Source of the DNA: Echinarachnius parma
Taxonomy: Eukaryota; Echinodermata; Echinoidea; Clypeasteroida; Echinarachniidae
Direction: 5' to 3'
Assembly (NCBI GenBank): GCA_037951105.1
Contig: JBAMJV010007198.1
Coordinates: forward strand, 1-64,000
DNA: 64,000 nucleotides
This document shows positions 32,926 through 42,849 of this stretch, piece by piece (positions within the stretch are counted from its first letter, which is position 1; each line of letters begins with the position of its first letter). Position numbers and translations under genes: made by a program. Below the pieces are notes generated by a model, which was given only the letters and a program-made list of their open reading frames with translations, searched no databases and was not told where the DNA came from.

Positions 32926-33429
32926 GTATAAACGTTTAAAAGAGGGTAGAGACCTCGAACATTGTAAATGACTAGGCAGCGAGTTCCAGACAATGCCACC
33001 CGAGTATATAAGGCTATTTTTGTAACATTGCACTTTCGGTTTAGGTAGTATAATATTCAAAGTGTTATAACCAACTGTTTGAAGTGGAGACCGCTGCTAA
33101 AGAGCAATACGTGTTATTTGCAGCGCTCTCAAAAGTAAAGGAACTACAGCGTCTAGATGGCCTAATTTTCACAATTCGGCTCTCTATAATTATGTCATTT
33201 TTCCCGAAGAAAAGGAATTTGGCAGTCATTTCTCATGACATCAATCAATTTTGGGGTAATTAGTAAATATCTTATTGTCCTGGAACGCCCCTTTTAAATC
33301 GCCAAAATGTGACGTCATCTAAAGAACGGACTAATGAACTAAATTCTGTAGATGACGCGTCATGACGTAAGCCAATGAACCAATCACATGTCGATCACGC
33401 TGCCGATTCCGGACCCTAAATGTGGGTGT

Positions 33430-33769
33430 AATTGTAATTCTATAGCGGTTCCCTCATGCCTTGTTTTATATTCGTATTAACAATAAAAGCATTGGACAGG
33501 GTTCGGTTTTTCAAATTTATATTTCGTTCAAAAGATATTTACGATTGAAGTGTTCGGATATACGGGACTTTTTCAGCCGTGCAATAAGTAAATGCAATGA
33601 GTAAGTGAATATCACTTTGCATTTTTGCTCATTTATCGGCCAAATAACATCCAATTAACTTGAACTCTTCACACATTACTTTCTGGACATATCAGATCAT
33701 ACCAATACACATTTTATTAACCACGCATCATTTTTTGCACCTGTCAACAAAGTTACTAGATCCCTTTAC
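33430..33769 (-). mobile_element. TTAA MITE family B, left end lost
   Basis: Reverse order family B: CTATAGCGGTTCCCTCATGC, AACAATAAAAGCATTGGACA, GTGAATATCACTTTGCATTT, GACATATCAGATCATACCAA, TGTCAACAAAGTTACTAGAT ending CCCTTTA. Confidence 0.75.
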
Positions 33770-33915
33770 AATCAGATGCGCTGTCATCTGCGAACGCAAT
33801 GCGTATGGTGCGAACTGCACACCGTCAAATCATCGAAGATGTTTACAACATAAAAACATTTATATTGTTATCATAATCATCATTACCAGCATTGTTGATG
33901 CTGTCTGATGAACAA

Positions 33916-34244
33916 AACTGTTAAATAGTTGATAAAAATGTGTATTTCTGTTATCTGATAAAGTCCACTGAGTGATGTGTGAAAATTCCATGCTAAATTA
34001 ATGTCATACTACCAAAATGAGCGAGAATGCAGTGATATCCGCTAACACGTCATTGTACTGACTTGTACAAATTTATAATTATCCACTAGATAATAATACA
34101 TCTGGACACTTCAATCATACATATCTTTATAACGAAGAGAAATTTGGAAAGTTGTTCCGTGTTACATTATTAAAGGTATGTGAGAAACCGCTAGAGTTCC
34201 AACTAACTTTTGAGGATTTTGAGAATGTTACCAGATCCATTTAA
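33916..34244 (+). mobile_element. TTAA MITE family B
   Basis: GTTAAATAGTTGATAAAAAT, GTCCACTGAGTGATGTGTGA, AGAAACCGCTAGAGTTCCAA, GAGAATGTTACCAGATCCAT then TTAA. The left terminus is worn; it lies 150 bp from a reversed copy. Confidence 0.7.
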
Positions 34245-34400
34245 TGTTAACATGGTTAATGGACTAAACTGCCCAAATCCAAAAGCTTTCATGTGCTTTG
34301 CCCCATGGGCCCCCATTAGGGCCCTTTGACCCGGGAGAGCACTTTACAAACTAGTTCACGCCTATGGCCCTCTTGAACGTGGGCCAACAAGCTTGCTAAA

Positions 34401-34791
34401 TTAAAGGGATGCAGTAACATTGTCAACATCCACAAAACTTACTTAGAACGGTTCTCACATACCATGTTGCATTCGTATTACCAATCGAATCATGGAGCAG
34501 ATTTAGGTTTTCCGAATTTGTCTTTCGTTATGAAGATATTTATGATTATAGCGCTCGGATTTGAAAGTCTCCATGGGAGACCTTCAACTGTGTACAACGT
34601 TAGTGCAACGCGTTGGCAAATGCCACTTTATAGTTTTGCTCATTATACTCGTACATGTATGACATTCATTTACCATGACTTTTTCACACATCACTCAGGG
34701 GACATAATTATGAAAACACAGAAATACACATTTTTATCAAGCCACCGTCAGTTTCTGCACATTTCAATAAAGTTACTATAGATCCCTTTAA
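34401..34791 (-). mobile_element. TTAA MITE family B, full copy, reversed
   Basis: TTAAAGGGATGCAGTAACAT ... AGTTACTATAGATCCCTTTAA. Contains GGTTCTCACATACCATGTTG and GCAAATGCCACTTTATAG. The 105-codon frame in it is a chance frame. Confidence 0.8.
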
Positions 34792-35639
34792 TGACAAGTC
34801 AGGGCAGTTGCCCCGTCACCCAACACCTTGCTAGTTGGCTAGTAGCTGATGCTTCAATAATCTCCAAGAATGTTGATCACGCCGCAACGCGTAACGAACG
34901 TGATGACAATCAGTAGCATATTATATAGCAAAGAGGAGTACTGGAATAGTGGGCATGGCAAAAACTGGGATGTCTTTAATTCCATGTGATATAATGTAAT
35001 TTTAGCCAGATTTGCAGAATTTCTTTTCTAGCGCAATGAAAATATATATATACTCTTTTATTGTGTATGAAAATATGTTAACTAATTATTATGTATTTTT
35101 TGTTTGATAACTTGCTATAACTGTGGAAATACATTTTAACAAATAAGTAAAATCAATAAACCAGTAACCCAAAATAAGTGAATGAAGGCATGTAAGAAGG
35201 ACAATACGTTCGCAAGGAGGGTCCATTGATACCCTAGCCCCCCCCCCCCCCCCCCCCCCCCCCTCCCGTGAAGCGACGACATTGATGAATAAATATCCTT
35301 GTAAATCCCTACGAATATGCCAGTGTTACTATTATACACGCTTGTTAAAACATACCTTGTTTAACAATATATTAAAGGTCCATTATGGCTACTGCAAAGA
35401 GACTATTATTTTGGCTACAAGTTGATGCGTCAAATGTCAAAGAATGGCAACATTAGAGCGTGACGGGCGTGATGACAATTCATGTTAATCCATATGGACA
35501 AGTCGATGTTGCAGAGTGTTCAAACGCGCTGTTTTTGTATCATTACCCTGTATATTAGCTGAGCTGCCTTGGGTAATTAGGCGCATCAACCATTCAACTA
35601 TTACATTCCTGTCAGGTACCCATAATACACTAGACCTGG
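34792..35639. other. Intergenic DNA with a long C tract
   Basis: A C tract of about 28 at 35238-35265 is followed by TCCCGTGAAGCGACG. No gene, RNA or terminal repeats recognised. Confidence 0.5.
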
Positions 35640-35689
35640 GTTAAGTGCAGCAACTTAGATGTAGATGTCTTTCTCAATAACATAAATGC

Positions 35690-35785
35690 CGCGGCTTCGA
35701 TCGGTCTCGAGCTCGGGACCCCATAATACCATTGATAACGACTGGAGGTCAAGCGTCTATCCGATCGTGCCACAAGACCTCCACA
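35690..35785 (-). repeat. tRNA-like sequence, probably SINE head
   Basis: Minus-strand reading GTGGCACGATCGGATAGACG resembles a Pol III A box, and GGTCCCGAGCTCGAGACC occupies the B box position, but the stems do not close as a tRNA. Most likely a degraded tRNA-derived SINE. Confidence 0.4.
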
Positions 35786-35869
35786 ACATTCCCTAATATC
35801 CTCTCATTATAGAGTGGATATCTTGGACTTTGGGTCCCGATCGATGCCCCGGCATGTGTGGATGACAAG

Positions 35870-36185
35870 TTAAACAAATTAAAGTCCTTCCCGTGCCAAT
35901 TTTGGCACATAAGGTGGAGCCTATCTCCGATTCATTAGCACTAGGCCACACGGCCCACACGTCTACTAAATGTAGCTAAAGCTACAGAAGGGGTCCGTCC
36001 TCTGGTAACTCGTGTGATTAAATTTCCCTTCTCTCTTCTATAAATGCCGAGCGCCTGGCTAGAATGCAGAATGAATGCCATTTTAAAGTCTTTGGTATGA
36101 CCCGGTCAGGGTTCGAACCCGGGACCTCCCAGTGCATGAGGCGGACACTCTAAACCGCTAAGCCACCATGCTCCACCAGCCACCA
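35870..36185 (-). mobile_element. tRNA-derived SINE with perfect target duplication
   Basis: About 316 bp between two copies of TGTGGATGACAAG (35857-35869 and 36186-36198). On the minus strand it opens with a tRNA-like head: GGTGGCTTAGCGGTTTAGAG (A box region), GTCCGCCTCATGCACTGGGA, and GGTTCGAACCC (B box). A body with GCGCTCGGCATTTATAGAAG and CACACGAGTTACCAGAGGAC follows, ending near TTAATTTGTTTAA. The intact 13-bp duplication shows LINE-type retroposition and little decay since. Confidence 0.9.
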
Positions 36186-36198
36186 TGTGGATGACAAG

Positions 36199-36598
36199 CG
36201 CAACCATCTAATTCTCAGAATGAGCATTCACTCGTCTAGTCAATCATGTCAATTGAATAAGTTACTGGAGGCAACAAAACATGTATGAGTTATGCGCTCA
36301 CATACAGATACATAATATTACGACAGAGTTGTTTTTTGTCAACATCCGTAGGTGCAACAGACACTACTCATAGTTACAGTAATTTGCGAAGGGACATCGG
36401 CAGATGGCTTTAGTGGATGGATGCAAAACACAGTCAGGCTGCGATGCGACCATGGCGCTTTACCCCCGAGCCTATATACAGCGATATTCCGAGAATCTTA
36501 ATCACCGTGGAGGGTTAACTAGTTTAATGATAACACTTTTCAATCGACCTCGCCGCTTCCCAAATTGTCCGACTGATGACTGATGAAGTGGCCATTGT
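36199..36598. other. Intergenic DNA, nothing recognised
   Basis: No supported feature between the SINE and the next family B MITE. Confidence 0.4.
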
Positions 36599-37540
36599 TT
36601 AAAGGGAGTTAGCAACTTTGTTGACATGTGCAAAAAGTGATGAGCGGTTGATACAATGTATATTGTTGTTATATAATATGTGCACTGGGTGTTGTGTGAA
36701 CATTTCAAGTTAAATGGACGTTTTATGGCCGAGTAATGAGCAGAAATGCATAGTGATATTCACTAACTCATTGCACTCACTTTGTAAACGGTTTTGACGG
36801 TCCAGTGGATAATTTAACATCTGAACACTTCAATCGTACATATCTTTTTAACGAAAGGGAAATTTGAAAAACCGAAACCTGTCCCATGATTTAAAGGGAT
36901 AGTTGAGTTTTGGTATAGACGGCGCTACACAAAATACTTTTTTGTGAGATAATGAGAAACAGAGTGTCAAAAATTGAAAGAACATGCAATTTTAATGAAA
37001 GAATAAACATTATTTGATCAAAATCGGTTCAGAAACGGCTAAAATATCCAAAAACATAACCATTTGTAATAAATGTGGGGCCCCACAATTATTCGATGAT
37101 TTTGAACCAGCCGTAAATATTTTTTTTAATGCTTCCTCTTTTCAAAAATTTACAAAAGAGGTTTTTAATTTTTTTTTAATTATCTCTCTATCTAATCACT
37201 ATTTCAACAAAACATCACATGCACAATATCTTATATAAAATGGTTGAATCCAATTACTTTTTAGAGAGTTTTAACGGCACGTTTTGAATGATAACAGGCT
37301 TTTTACTTAGTTGTTTGTAATCTTGTATTCCTTTCGCGCATGGTGGAGTTATATAAAACTATTAGTTTGTAATGTAATGGTGCAGGTTTTGATTACTAAA
37401 ATTCAGTTTGACAAAAACTGTATCTTTACCAAAACTCAGCTATCCCTTTAATTGTTAATACAAATACAACAAGGTATGAGGGAACCGCTAGAATTCCAAT
37501 TGGATTTTGAGGATTTGGACAATGTTACTAAGTCCCTTTA
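36599..37540 (+). mobile_element. TTAA MITE family B, split by a family A MITE
   Basis: Left part 36599-36890 (TTAAAGGGAGTTAGCAACTT ... AAACCTGTCCCATGAT) and right part 37452-37540 (TTGTTAATACAAATACAACA ... ACAATGTTACTAAGTCCCTTTA). Together they form one family B copy of normal length. The interruption is a complete family A element. Confidence 0.88.
36891..37451 (+). mobile_element. TTAA MITE family A nested in family B
   Basis: TTAA (36891-36894) then AGGGATAGTTGAGTTTTGGT ... ACTCAGCTATCCCTTTAA (TTAA 37448-37451). Removing the element and one TTAA leaves CATGATTTAATTGTTAAT, matching the uninterrupted family B CATGCTTTTATTGTTAAT in length. That supports TTAA as a true target duplication. 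Confidence 0.9.
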
Positions 37541-38039
37541 TGTTTATAGGTAGTTCGTATTCGGATTATCAGACGCGCGGTGCCATCTTACGAACGCTCT
37601 GCGCGCGGTGCGTAATACCTATACTGACTTTAGTTTTATGCCGTGTTATGTTCAAACTGGCGACCCGCTCTGTACCATTCCCACCCTTGATAACATTTAA
37701 AGCAACTATTGCCATTAACGGAGATATATAGAGAGTGCTCCGAACATTTGTAACTATGTTAGTTATTGTGCATGTCATTGAGCCAGTGTGGATTCTGCAC
37801 CGTGCATGTGCAATGCGTTCGCAAGATGGTACCGTCCTTGCTGCCTCTTGTATTACCCAGTTTTAGCTGATGACCGAAATTCACAAAGCAGCTTTGTAGG
37901 AGGTTTGTACAAACCATGGTTTATCCATGGTCTACATCTATGGAGTGCTGCAGCTCGTATACAAGTAAAACGATTTATAATTTCTAATGATATGACTGTT
38001 ATTAAACAAATATACCATGCACTGAGAGCCTCTAGTTGA
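37541..38039. other. Intergenic DNA containing one repeat end
   Basis: At 37870-37945, GGAGGTTTGTACAAACCATG and CCATGGTCTACATCTATGGA match, in reverse, the sequence at 60073-60125. This is one end of a dispersed palindromic repeat. The rest is unremarkable. Confidence 0.5.
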
Positions 38040-38141
38040 AATTATGGATTCCGAGGTGACAGGAAAAGCACTATGTTCTGAGGGTCGTAGACCCGAAGAA
38101 CATAGTGCTTTTTCTGTCACCGAGGAATCCATAATTTCACT
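38040..38141. repeat. Perfect-arm hairpin, about 100 bp
   Basis: ATTATGGATTCCGAGGTGAC-AGGAAAAGCACTATGTTCT faces AGAACATAGTGCTTTTTCTG-TCACCGAGGAATCCATAAT around GGGTCGTAGACCC, which itself pairs. A foldback element with no coding capacity. Confidence 0.85.
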
Positions 38142-38269
38142 AGTGGCTCGAAATAGTGCATGATATATTAATTGTTTTATATCCTTCGCATAATCATAAT
38201 CATCGCAAAAACAAATGATTTCAATTCAATTAAAGACTAGATGGATCTTCGATTGCGCGCAATCGAAAA

Positions 38270-39532
38270 TTATGCCTCCGCTATCACGCGATTTGTAATA
38301 TCAAGCCCAATTAAGTAACAGAAAATATTGTTCATATATTTTTAATCCTGTGACCTTGACCATAGGACCCCAATCTTTGATGGCTCCCTAAAAACATTCA
38401 GATACCACGTTTATTTGAATTTATGGGGACGGGGTAGGCTATGTACAAAGTCTATGGGGATTTCAAAATCTCGTAGGGAACAGGTTAATGATGGTTGATT
38501 ACTAAGAAAATGTACGACATCACATTTCTGGGGTGGAATTCCCCTTTAAGACGGAGATACTTTTTCAATCAGTTCCTTGCCTGACCAAGCAACTGACCAC
38601 TGAACACGAGCACAAACATGTGCCGACAGACATTGGGGATGATTTTGGACCATCAACTCTTCTGAAAGTTGAATAAAATGTCAAACTATGAATCAAGAAA
38701 CATCATGAAATGTCATGTGAACTTGACCATTGACCCTTAAAATCTAGTTAGATCATTGTCAACCCAATATATGTACACTCATACCAAGTTTGAAATTGAT
38801 CCGTCAACCGGTTCTCAAGATATCGCAATAATGAGGCATATTTGCACATATATTGAGTTCTGTGACCTTGACCTTTGACCTCATGACCCCTCAAATCTAA
38901 TCAGATCATTGTCACCCCAATACATACACTCATACCAAGTTATCCGTCAACCGGTTCTCAAGATATCGCAATAATGAGACATTTTTGCAAATATATTGAG
39001 TTCTGTGACCTTGACCTTTGACCTCATGACCCCTCAAATCTAATCAGATCATTGTCACCCCAATATGTACCCTCATACTAAGTTTGAAATTGATCCGTCA
39101 ACCGGTTCTTAAGATATCGTGAGAACAAAACATTTTAACACATATATTGAGTCCTGTGACCTTGACCTTTGACCTCATGAACCCCAAAATCTAATCAGAT
39201 CATTGTCACCCCAATATGTACACTCATACCAAGTTTGAAATCGATCCGTCAACCGGTTCTTGAGATATCACGAGAACGAGGCATTTTTGCACATATATTG
39301 AGTCCAGTGACCTTGACCTTTGACCTCATGAACCCCAAAATCTAATCAGATCATTGTCACCCCAATATGTACACTCATACTAAGTTTGAAATTGATTAGT
39401 CAACCGGTTCTTAAGATATCGTGAGAACGAAAACGGGACGTACGGACGGACGTACGGACGGACGGACGGACGGACGGACGGACAACCCGAAAACATAATG
39501 CCTCCGGCCACTACGTTGGCGGAGGCATACAA
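38270..39532 (+). mobile_element. Element with about 140-bp tandem repeats and GGCGGAGGCAT tail
   Basis: Outer inverted ends TATGCCTCCGC / GCGGAGGCATA. From about 38730 to 39430 there are five copies of a 135-150 bp unit: GTGACCTTGACCTTTGACCT, AATCTAATCAGATCATTGTC, ACCCCAATATGTACACTCAT, GATCCGTCAACCGGTTCT, AGATATCGCAATAATGAGGC. A (GGAC)n run (39437-39482) and a CCTCCGGCCACTACGTTGGC-GGAGG hairpin end it. This type is widespread in marine invertebrates from general knowledge. Non-coding. Confidence 0.8.
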
Positions 39533-39969
39533 AGTAAAACTATACATTGATCATGGAACCATCACTGCACTGACTATGTTATGTTTGTGACACTGACCCC
39601 CTTTGCGCAATAGTCTTAGCGCAGAGCGCGTATTGCGCTATCTTTCCATTCATGGTTACGCGCCTTAACAACTAATGCGCACCCAAATGCAAAACGCGCG
39701 CATCAAAGTGAATAATTAACCTGCTTTACATACTACACACGTGTAATTGTATGGAGAAAATACATTACACATACAGCTAGTGCAGTGCACACCGCGGCCG
39801 ATTGTTAAAATGACGAATTAGTGTCACGACCACAGAAGGACAACGATGCACAATGTGCACCATTGTCGTAATTTTTTTATTCGAATACCGCTACGTTATA
39901 CATGAAATGCATCTCTAGAATATTCTTTGGAACTTATTGATATTCACGGGTGAAAATATGCTGTATTTC
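39533..39969. other. Intergenic DNA, nothing recognised
   Basis: No supported feature. Confidence 0.4.
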
Positions 39970-40232
39970 TTTTTTTTTAAACTCTTTGAGAAATCTCGTC
40001 GAGCATCTTTCGCAAGCTAAAACAAGACCTCTGCTCGCAGGGAAGTTTTATAACACGCATCTCTATGGGCTCTATATGATCACCCGGTGTCTATGACGTC
40101 ATTCATGGAATAGCATTTGCTATTCCATGAATGACGTCACGCATAGCACATTTTTCTCCATGGGCATTACTATGTTTGGTCACATGACGCTATGTAGACC
40201 AATCACTGAACAGGATTTCATTCATGTAGGAT
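39970..40232 (+). repeat. Dispersed repeat N, copy 1, with palindromic core
   Basis: Almost identical over about 260 bp to 59299-59571: ACTCTTTGAGAAATCTCGTC, AAGACCTCTGCTCGCAGGGA, then the palindrome CGTCATTCATGGAATAGCAT/TTGCTATTCCATGAATGACG, and GGTCACATGACGCTATGTAG. Both copies stop at GTAGGATATAATG. Few differences, so a recent spread. Confidence 0.9.
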
Positions 40233-40450
40233 ATAATGGAAATTACATTCATATATATAGTATTAAGTGTAACATTTGTGTATTATTCTTCGAGATACAG
40301 TATTCAAGTTAATCAGACCTCCAGATACACCTGACTATAGCTCTACTTTGTAAACAAGCTCCCGTGGCAGCTCGCTCACTCTTCCATCCCGGTGAAAATA
40401 CGAAAGATGTTTACAATTATTTAAGTTGGTCATAGTGCATAGTTTTCAGT

Positions 40451-40900
40451 TCATTCCTGATCAAGTCGTGGCTTCAACAGCTCATAGTCAGACGAATCGA
40501 AGAACTCATCCAGGTAAAGCTGGCCCTGATCTCTGTTCAAGAGTTGTGGTGGCACTCTGAGGCTCGCTGCCATGACAACACTCCCTTGCTCATCAGCATC
40601 ATGATTCACTTGTGGTAACCTTGTAGACTGGGCGATATCAGAGCGTCTGCTGTAATCACCTCTTGGCGGGGCAATGTGATCATCCGGATGGCAAAAGCGA
40701 TAACTGTTACCGTGACCTGCTGATATCGCTTCCCTATTTTCTCCGGATGCCGACACGATCGTGACGTCGTCGGGGAAACCATAGTTGACATCAGTACGAC
40801 CGCAAATATCTGAAATATCTGGTGAATGTGCGTTCGCGCCGTGTCCATCTGCAATATGAGTTGCGGCTCGAATCCCATCCGACAAAGAAGGACAAGTGTG
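40451..40900 (-). CDS. Probable 3' exon of ITIM-type receptor 1 (C-terminal tail)
   Basis: An open stretch of about 149 codons ending in a stop, 115 bp downstream of the main frame of receptor 1. Its product ends FFDSSDYELLKPRLDQE; SDYELL fits the ITIM form S-x-Y-x-x-L. The frame begins just after an in-frame TGA where receptor 2 has CAG, so an exon start at or after 40900 (CAC ACT TGT CCT) fits better than a separate gene. The same layout is conserved in receptor 2 (48167-48646): shared ADGH, SGEN-EA-SAG, P-D--APPR/APER-DY and a matching terminus. Broken copy 3 encodes RVPPE ... DSDYELLKPRIDQE in one piece with the upstream tail sequence, which links this exon to the family. No strong splice donor was identified, so the join is inferred. 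Confidence 0.65.
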   Translation of the reverse strand, partial: HTCPSLSDGIRAATHIADGHGANAHSPDISDICGRTDVNYGFPDDVTIVSASGENREAISAGHGNSYRFCHPDDHIAPPRGDYSRRSDIAQSTRLPQVNHDADEQGSVVMAASLRVPPQLLNRDQGQLYLDEFFDSSDYELLKPRLDQE

Positions 40901-41015
40901 TCAAAGGCTGGTCACCAAACAAGTCATGTTTTCAAACATTGCATTAGTATTGTTCTGCATGACAGTGTTTGAAATTACCAACGCAAAGGTATACATACTT
41001 CTTGGCGATACGAAG

Positions 41016-42512
41016 CTACCTTCTGACTGACGATGTAAATCGTAAAACTATGCAATCACATGAAATGATGAGATGATATTGCTGGCCAACTATTGACCTC
41101 AACACATTGCCAACTGTTTCGTTTCCGAAGGGTTGTCTAAGGACGTCATAGTCAGATTCATCAAACTCCGCATGAATAATGAAGGGCAAGTTACTATTTG
41201 ACTTCTTGTTCTGAGCCTTCCTTCTCTTATCTGGTTTAGCATACAAACTGCTAAGCATGTCATCATCAGCAGTATTGCAGTCTACCGAAATGTCATCAAT
41301 GATTGGAGATGGTATGTTATGTCCAGTAACCACCTTACCTGTTGTTCCATGCCGTTTGCGATCGTCCACCGTGGAGTACATGTTCTCATTTTGTTCGCCT
41401 CCACCGTCAGCACCGAGTGTCACAACACCGATAGATGTCGGGGTATCTTGCCCGTTGTCTTGACTATGTTGGAGGCGGTTCGCACGTGTATTGGCCACTG
41501 TGTGAAAGTTTATCCCGCAGTCTTTGTACGGCGTACACTTATCCATCGGCAACTGCACCCTATTAAGTTCACCTGAGCGGGTCCTTGGAGGTAACTCTGG
41601 TGCCTGATGATTTATCGAAGGATAACCGATCTCAGAAAGGGCATTAGAGGTTGCAAGAGAGTTTAGTTGAGGCGGTGATGTCAGGGATACCATATTCAGC
41701 GCCTCCATAGTGTTTGATCGCGAGAGTACAACTGTAACGTTTTGTAGGTCTCGGTTTAGTCTTTTGATTCGGGTGCGTTTTCGCGCCAAAAGAAAGAGTC
41801 CCGTCCCTATGGTGCAAATAAGGGCTACAGATAATGAAATGACTATGACTTTTACAATTCCCATGGGAGTTTTCCCTTCACTTGCGGCCGATGGAGAAAC
41901 CGTGCATGTTTCTTGTGAGCATTGGGACGTTCCGTCCGAAGACACAAAATTAGAAGAACGATTTCCGTCTGTTTTCACTTCTGTAGATCCAGACTCGAAA
42001 TAGCTGGTTGAAACTTTGACCACGGGTTCAGATGAGGAGTCAAGATAATCGTGTCCACTAGTCCACGTTTCTAACGTTGTCGGACTTTGTGTAGAAAGCT
42101 TAGATAGGTTAAACGAAAATCTTTCATCAGAAGAATTTACGGGAAAATAGTATTCACCGTATTCAGTGTCAGTCAGATAATCTTTTATTTTGAAGGAAAA
42201 ACCTTTCAGTCCAGAAGCTTCAAAATCGAAGAAATCTTGAAGTTCGTTTTCAGGCTTACACCACAAGTAACAACCACCTGTTACGCAATACGTGGGATCA
42301 CAATGTCCAATCGCTTCATCGTCGGATCGATACAATTTGATATGTTCATCTGTTTTCAAAACCCTATCAGCGATACACCGAACGCTGATACTGGTCACAT
42401 CCGTGTCTTGCTCATATTGCCTGTCACACTGAAACGACAGCGATAGACATTGCTGAATTACAAGTAATACTGACATTATGCCCAGTACAACACTGATCAG
42501 GCATTCCTTCAT
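41016..42512 (-). CDS. Putative ITIM-bearing type I membrane receptor 1
   Basis: 498 codons from the ATG at 42512, chosen over one 11 codons upstream because it aligns with the start of receptor 2 (MKECLIS / MMECLIS) and gives a clean signal peptide (1-26). Ectodomain about 27-140 has Cys at 29, 46, 71, 76, 81 and 85, and the strand-like phrase DTEYGEYYFPVNSS. This recalls the F strand of an Ig V domain without its Cys, so an Ig-like fold is possible but unproven. A Ser/Thr stalk carries QCSQETC (197-203). Transmembrane helix about 218-243, then RKR. The tail has APELPPR (304-310, class II SH3 ligand), MYSTV (Tyr 379), LYAKP, and SDYDVL (453-458, ITIM form). No catalytic domain. About 75% identical to receptor 2 in the ectodomain. 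Function is inferred: inhibitory cell-surface receptor. The last 30 or so codons may be replaced by splicing to 40451-40900. Confidence 0.75.
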   Translation of the reverse strand: MKECLISVVLGIMSVLLVIQQCLSLSFQCDRQYEQDTDVTSISVRCIADRVLKTDEHIKLYRSDDEAIGHCDPTYCVTGGCYLWCKPENELQDFFDFEASGLKGFSFKIKDYLTDTEYGEYYFPVNSSDERFSFNLSKLSTQSPTTLETWTSGHDYLDSSSEPVVKVSTSYFESGSTEVKTDGNRSSNFVSSDGTSQCSQETCTVSPSAASEGKTPMGIVKVIVISLSVALICTIGTGLFLLARKRTRIKRLNRDLQNVTVVLSRSNTMEALNMVSLTSPPQLNSLATSNALSEIGYPSINHQAPELPPRTRSGELNRVQLPMDKCTPYKDCGINFHTVANTRANRLQHSQDNGQDTPTSIGVVTLGADGGGEQNENMYSTVDDRKRHGTTGKVVTGHNIPSPIIDDISVDCNTADDDMLSSLYAKPDKRRKAQNKKSNSNLPFIIHAEFDESDYDVLRQPFGNETVGNVLRSIVGQQYHLIISCDCIVLRFTSSVRR

Positions 42513-42800
42513 TCTTGGTTGTTTGTTATCGTTTATGAAATACAATAAAATCCAGAGTGTGACACACCATGTACAGGTTCGAGAAATGAGTCTGCTAACG
42601 CTAGCTGATCGACGTTGAGACTACCATAAGAAATGCAAGTCAGTCCGAATGCTTTGACTTATTTTGTCAAATATCAGCATTAATGGTTAGTGCACGAATG
42701 TACTTAAGGTGATGATTTATTAATCTCGGCATTGAATCTTCGATTGTTATTAATAGATTTGAAGATGTCAAAAGAGTGTAATGAGAAGCATGGGTCTTTT
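42513..42800 (-). promoter_or_regulatory. Conserved upstream region of receptor 1
   Basis: Matches 50203-50490 upstream of receptor 2 closely and nearly without gaps: TGAGACTACCATAAGAAATG, CGAATGCTTTGACTTATTTT, CAGCATTAATGGTTAGTGCA, GGTGATGATTTATTAATCTC. It is as well kept as the coding part, and includes the 5' leader and probably the promoter. No clear TATA box was assigned. Confidence 0.55.
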
Positions 42801-42849
42801 TGATTTTCATTGGTTTCCTCTTCAATATGTTGGTTATTAATTATTTGTT

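Noticed and set aside
38730-39435. CRISPR-like regular repeats
   Set aside because: Units are 135-150 bp without short repeat/unique spacer structure, and the host is an animal; this is a minisatellite.
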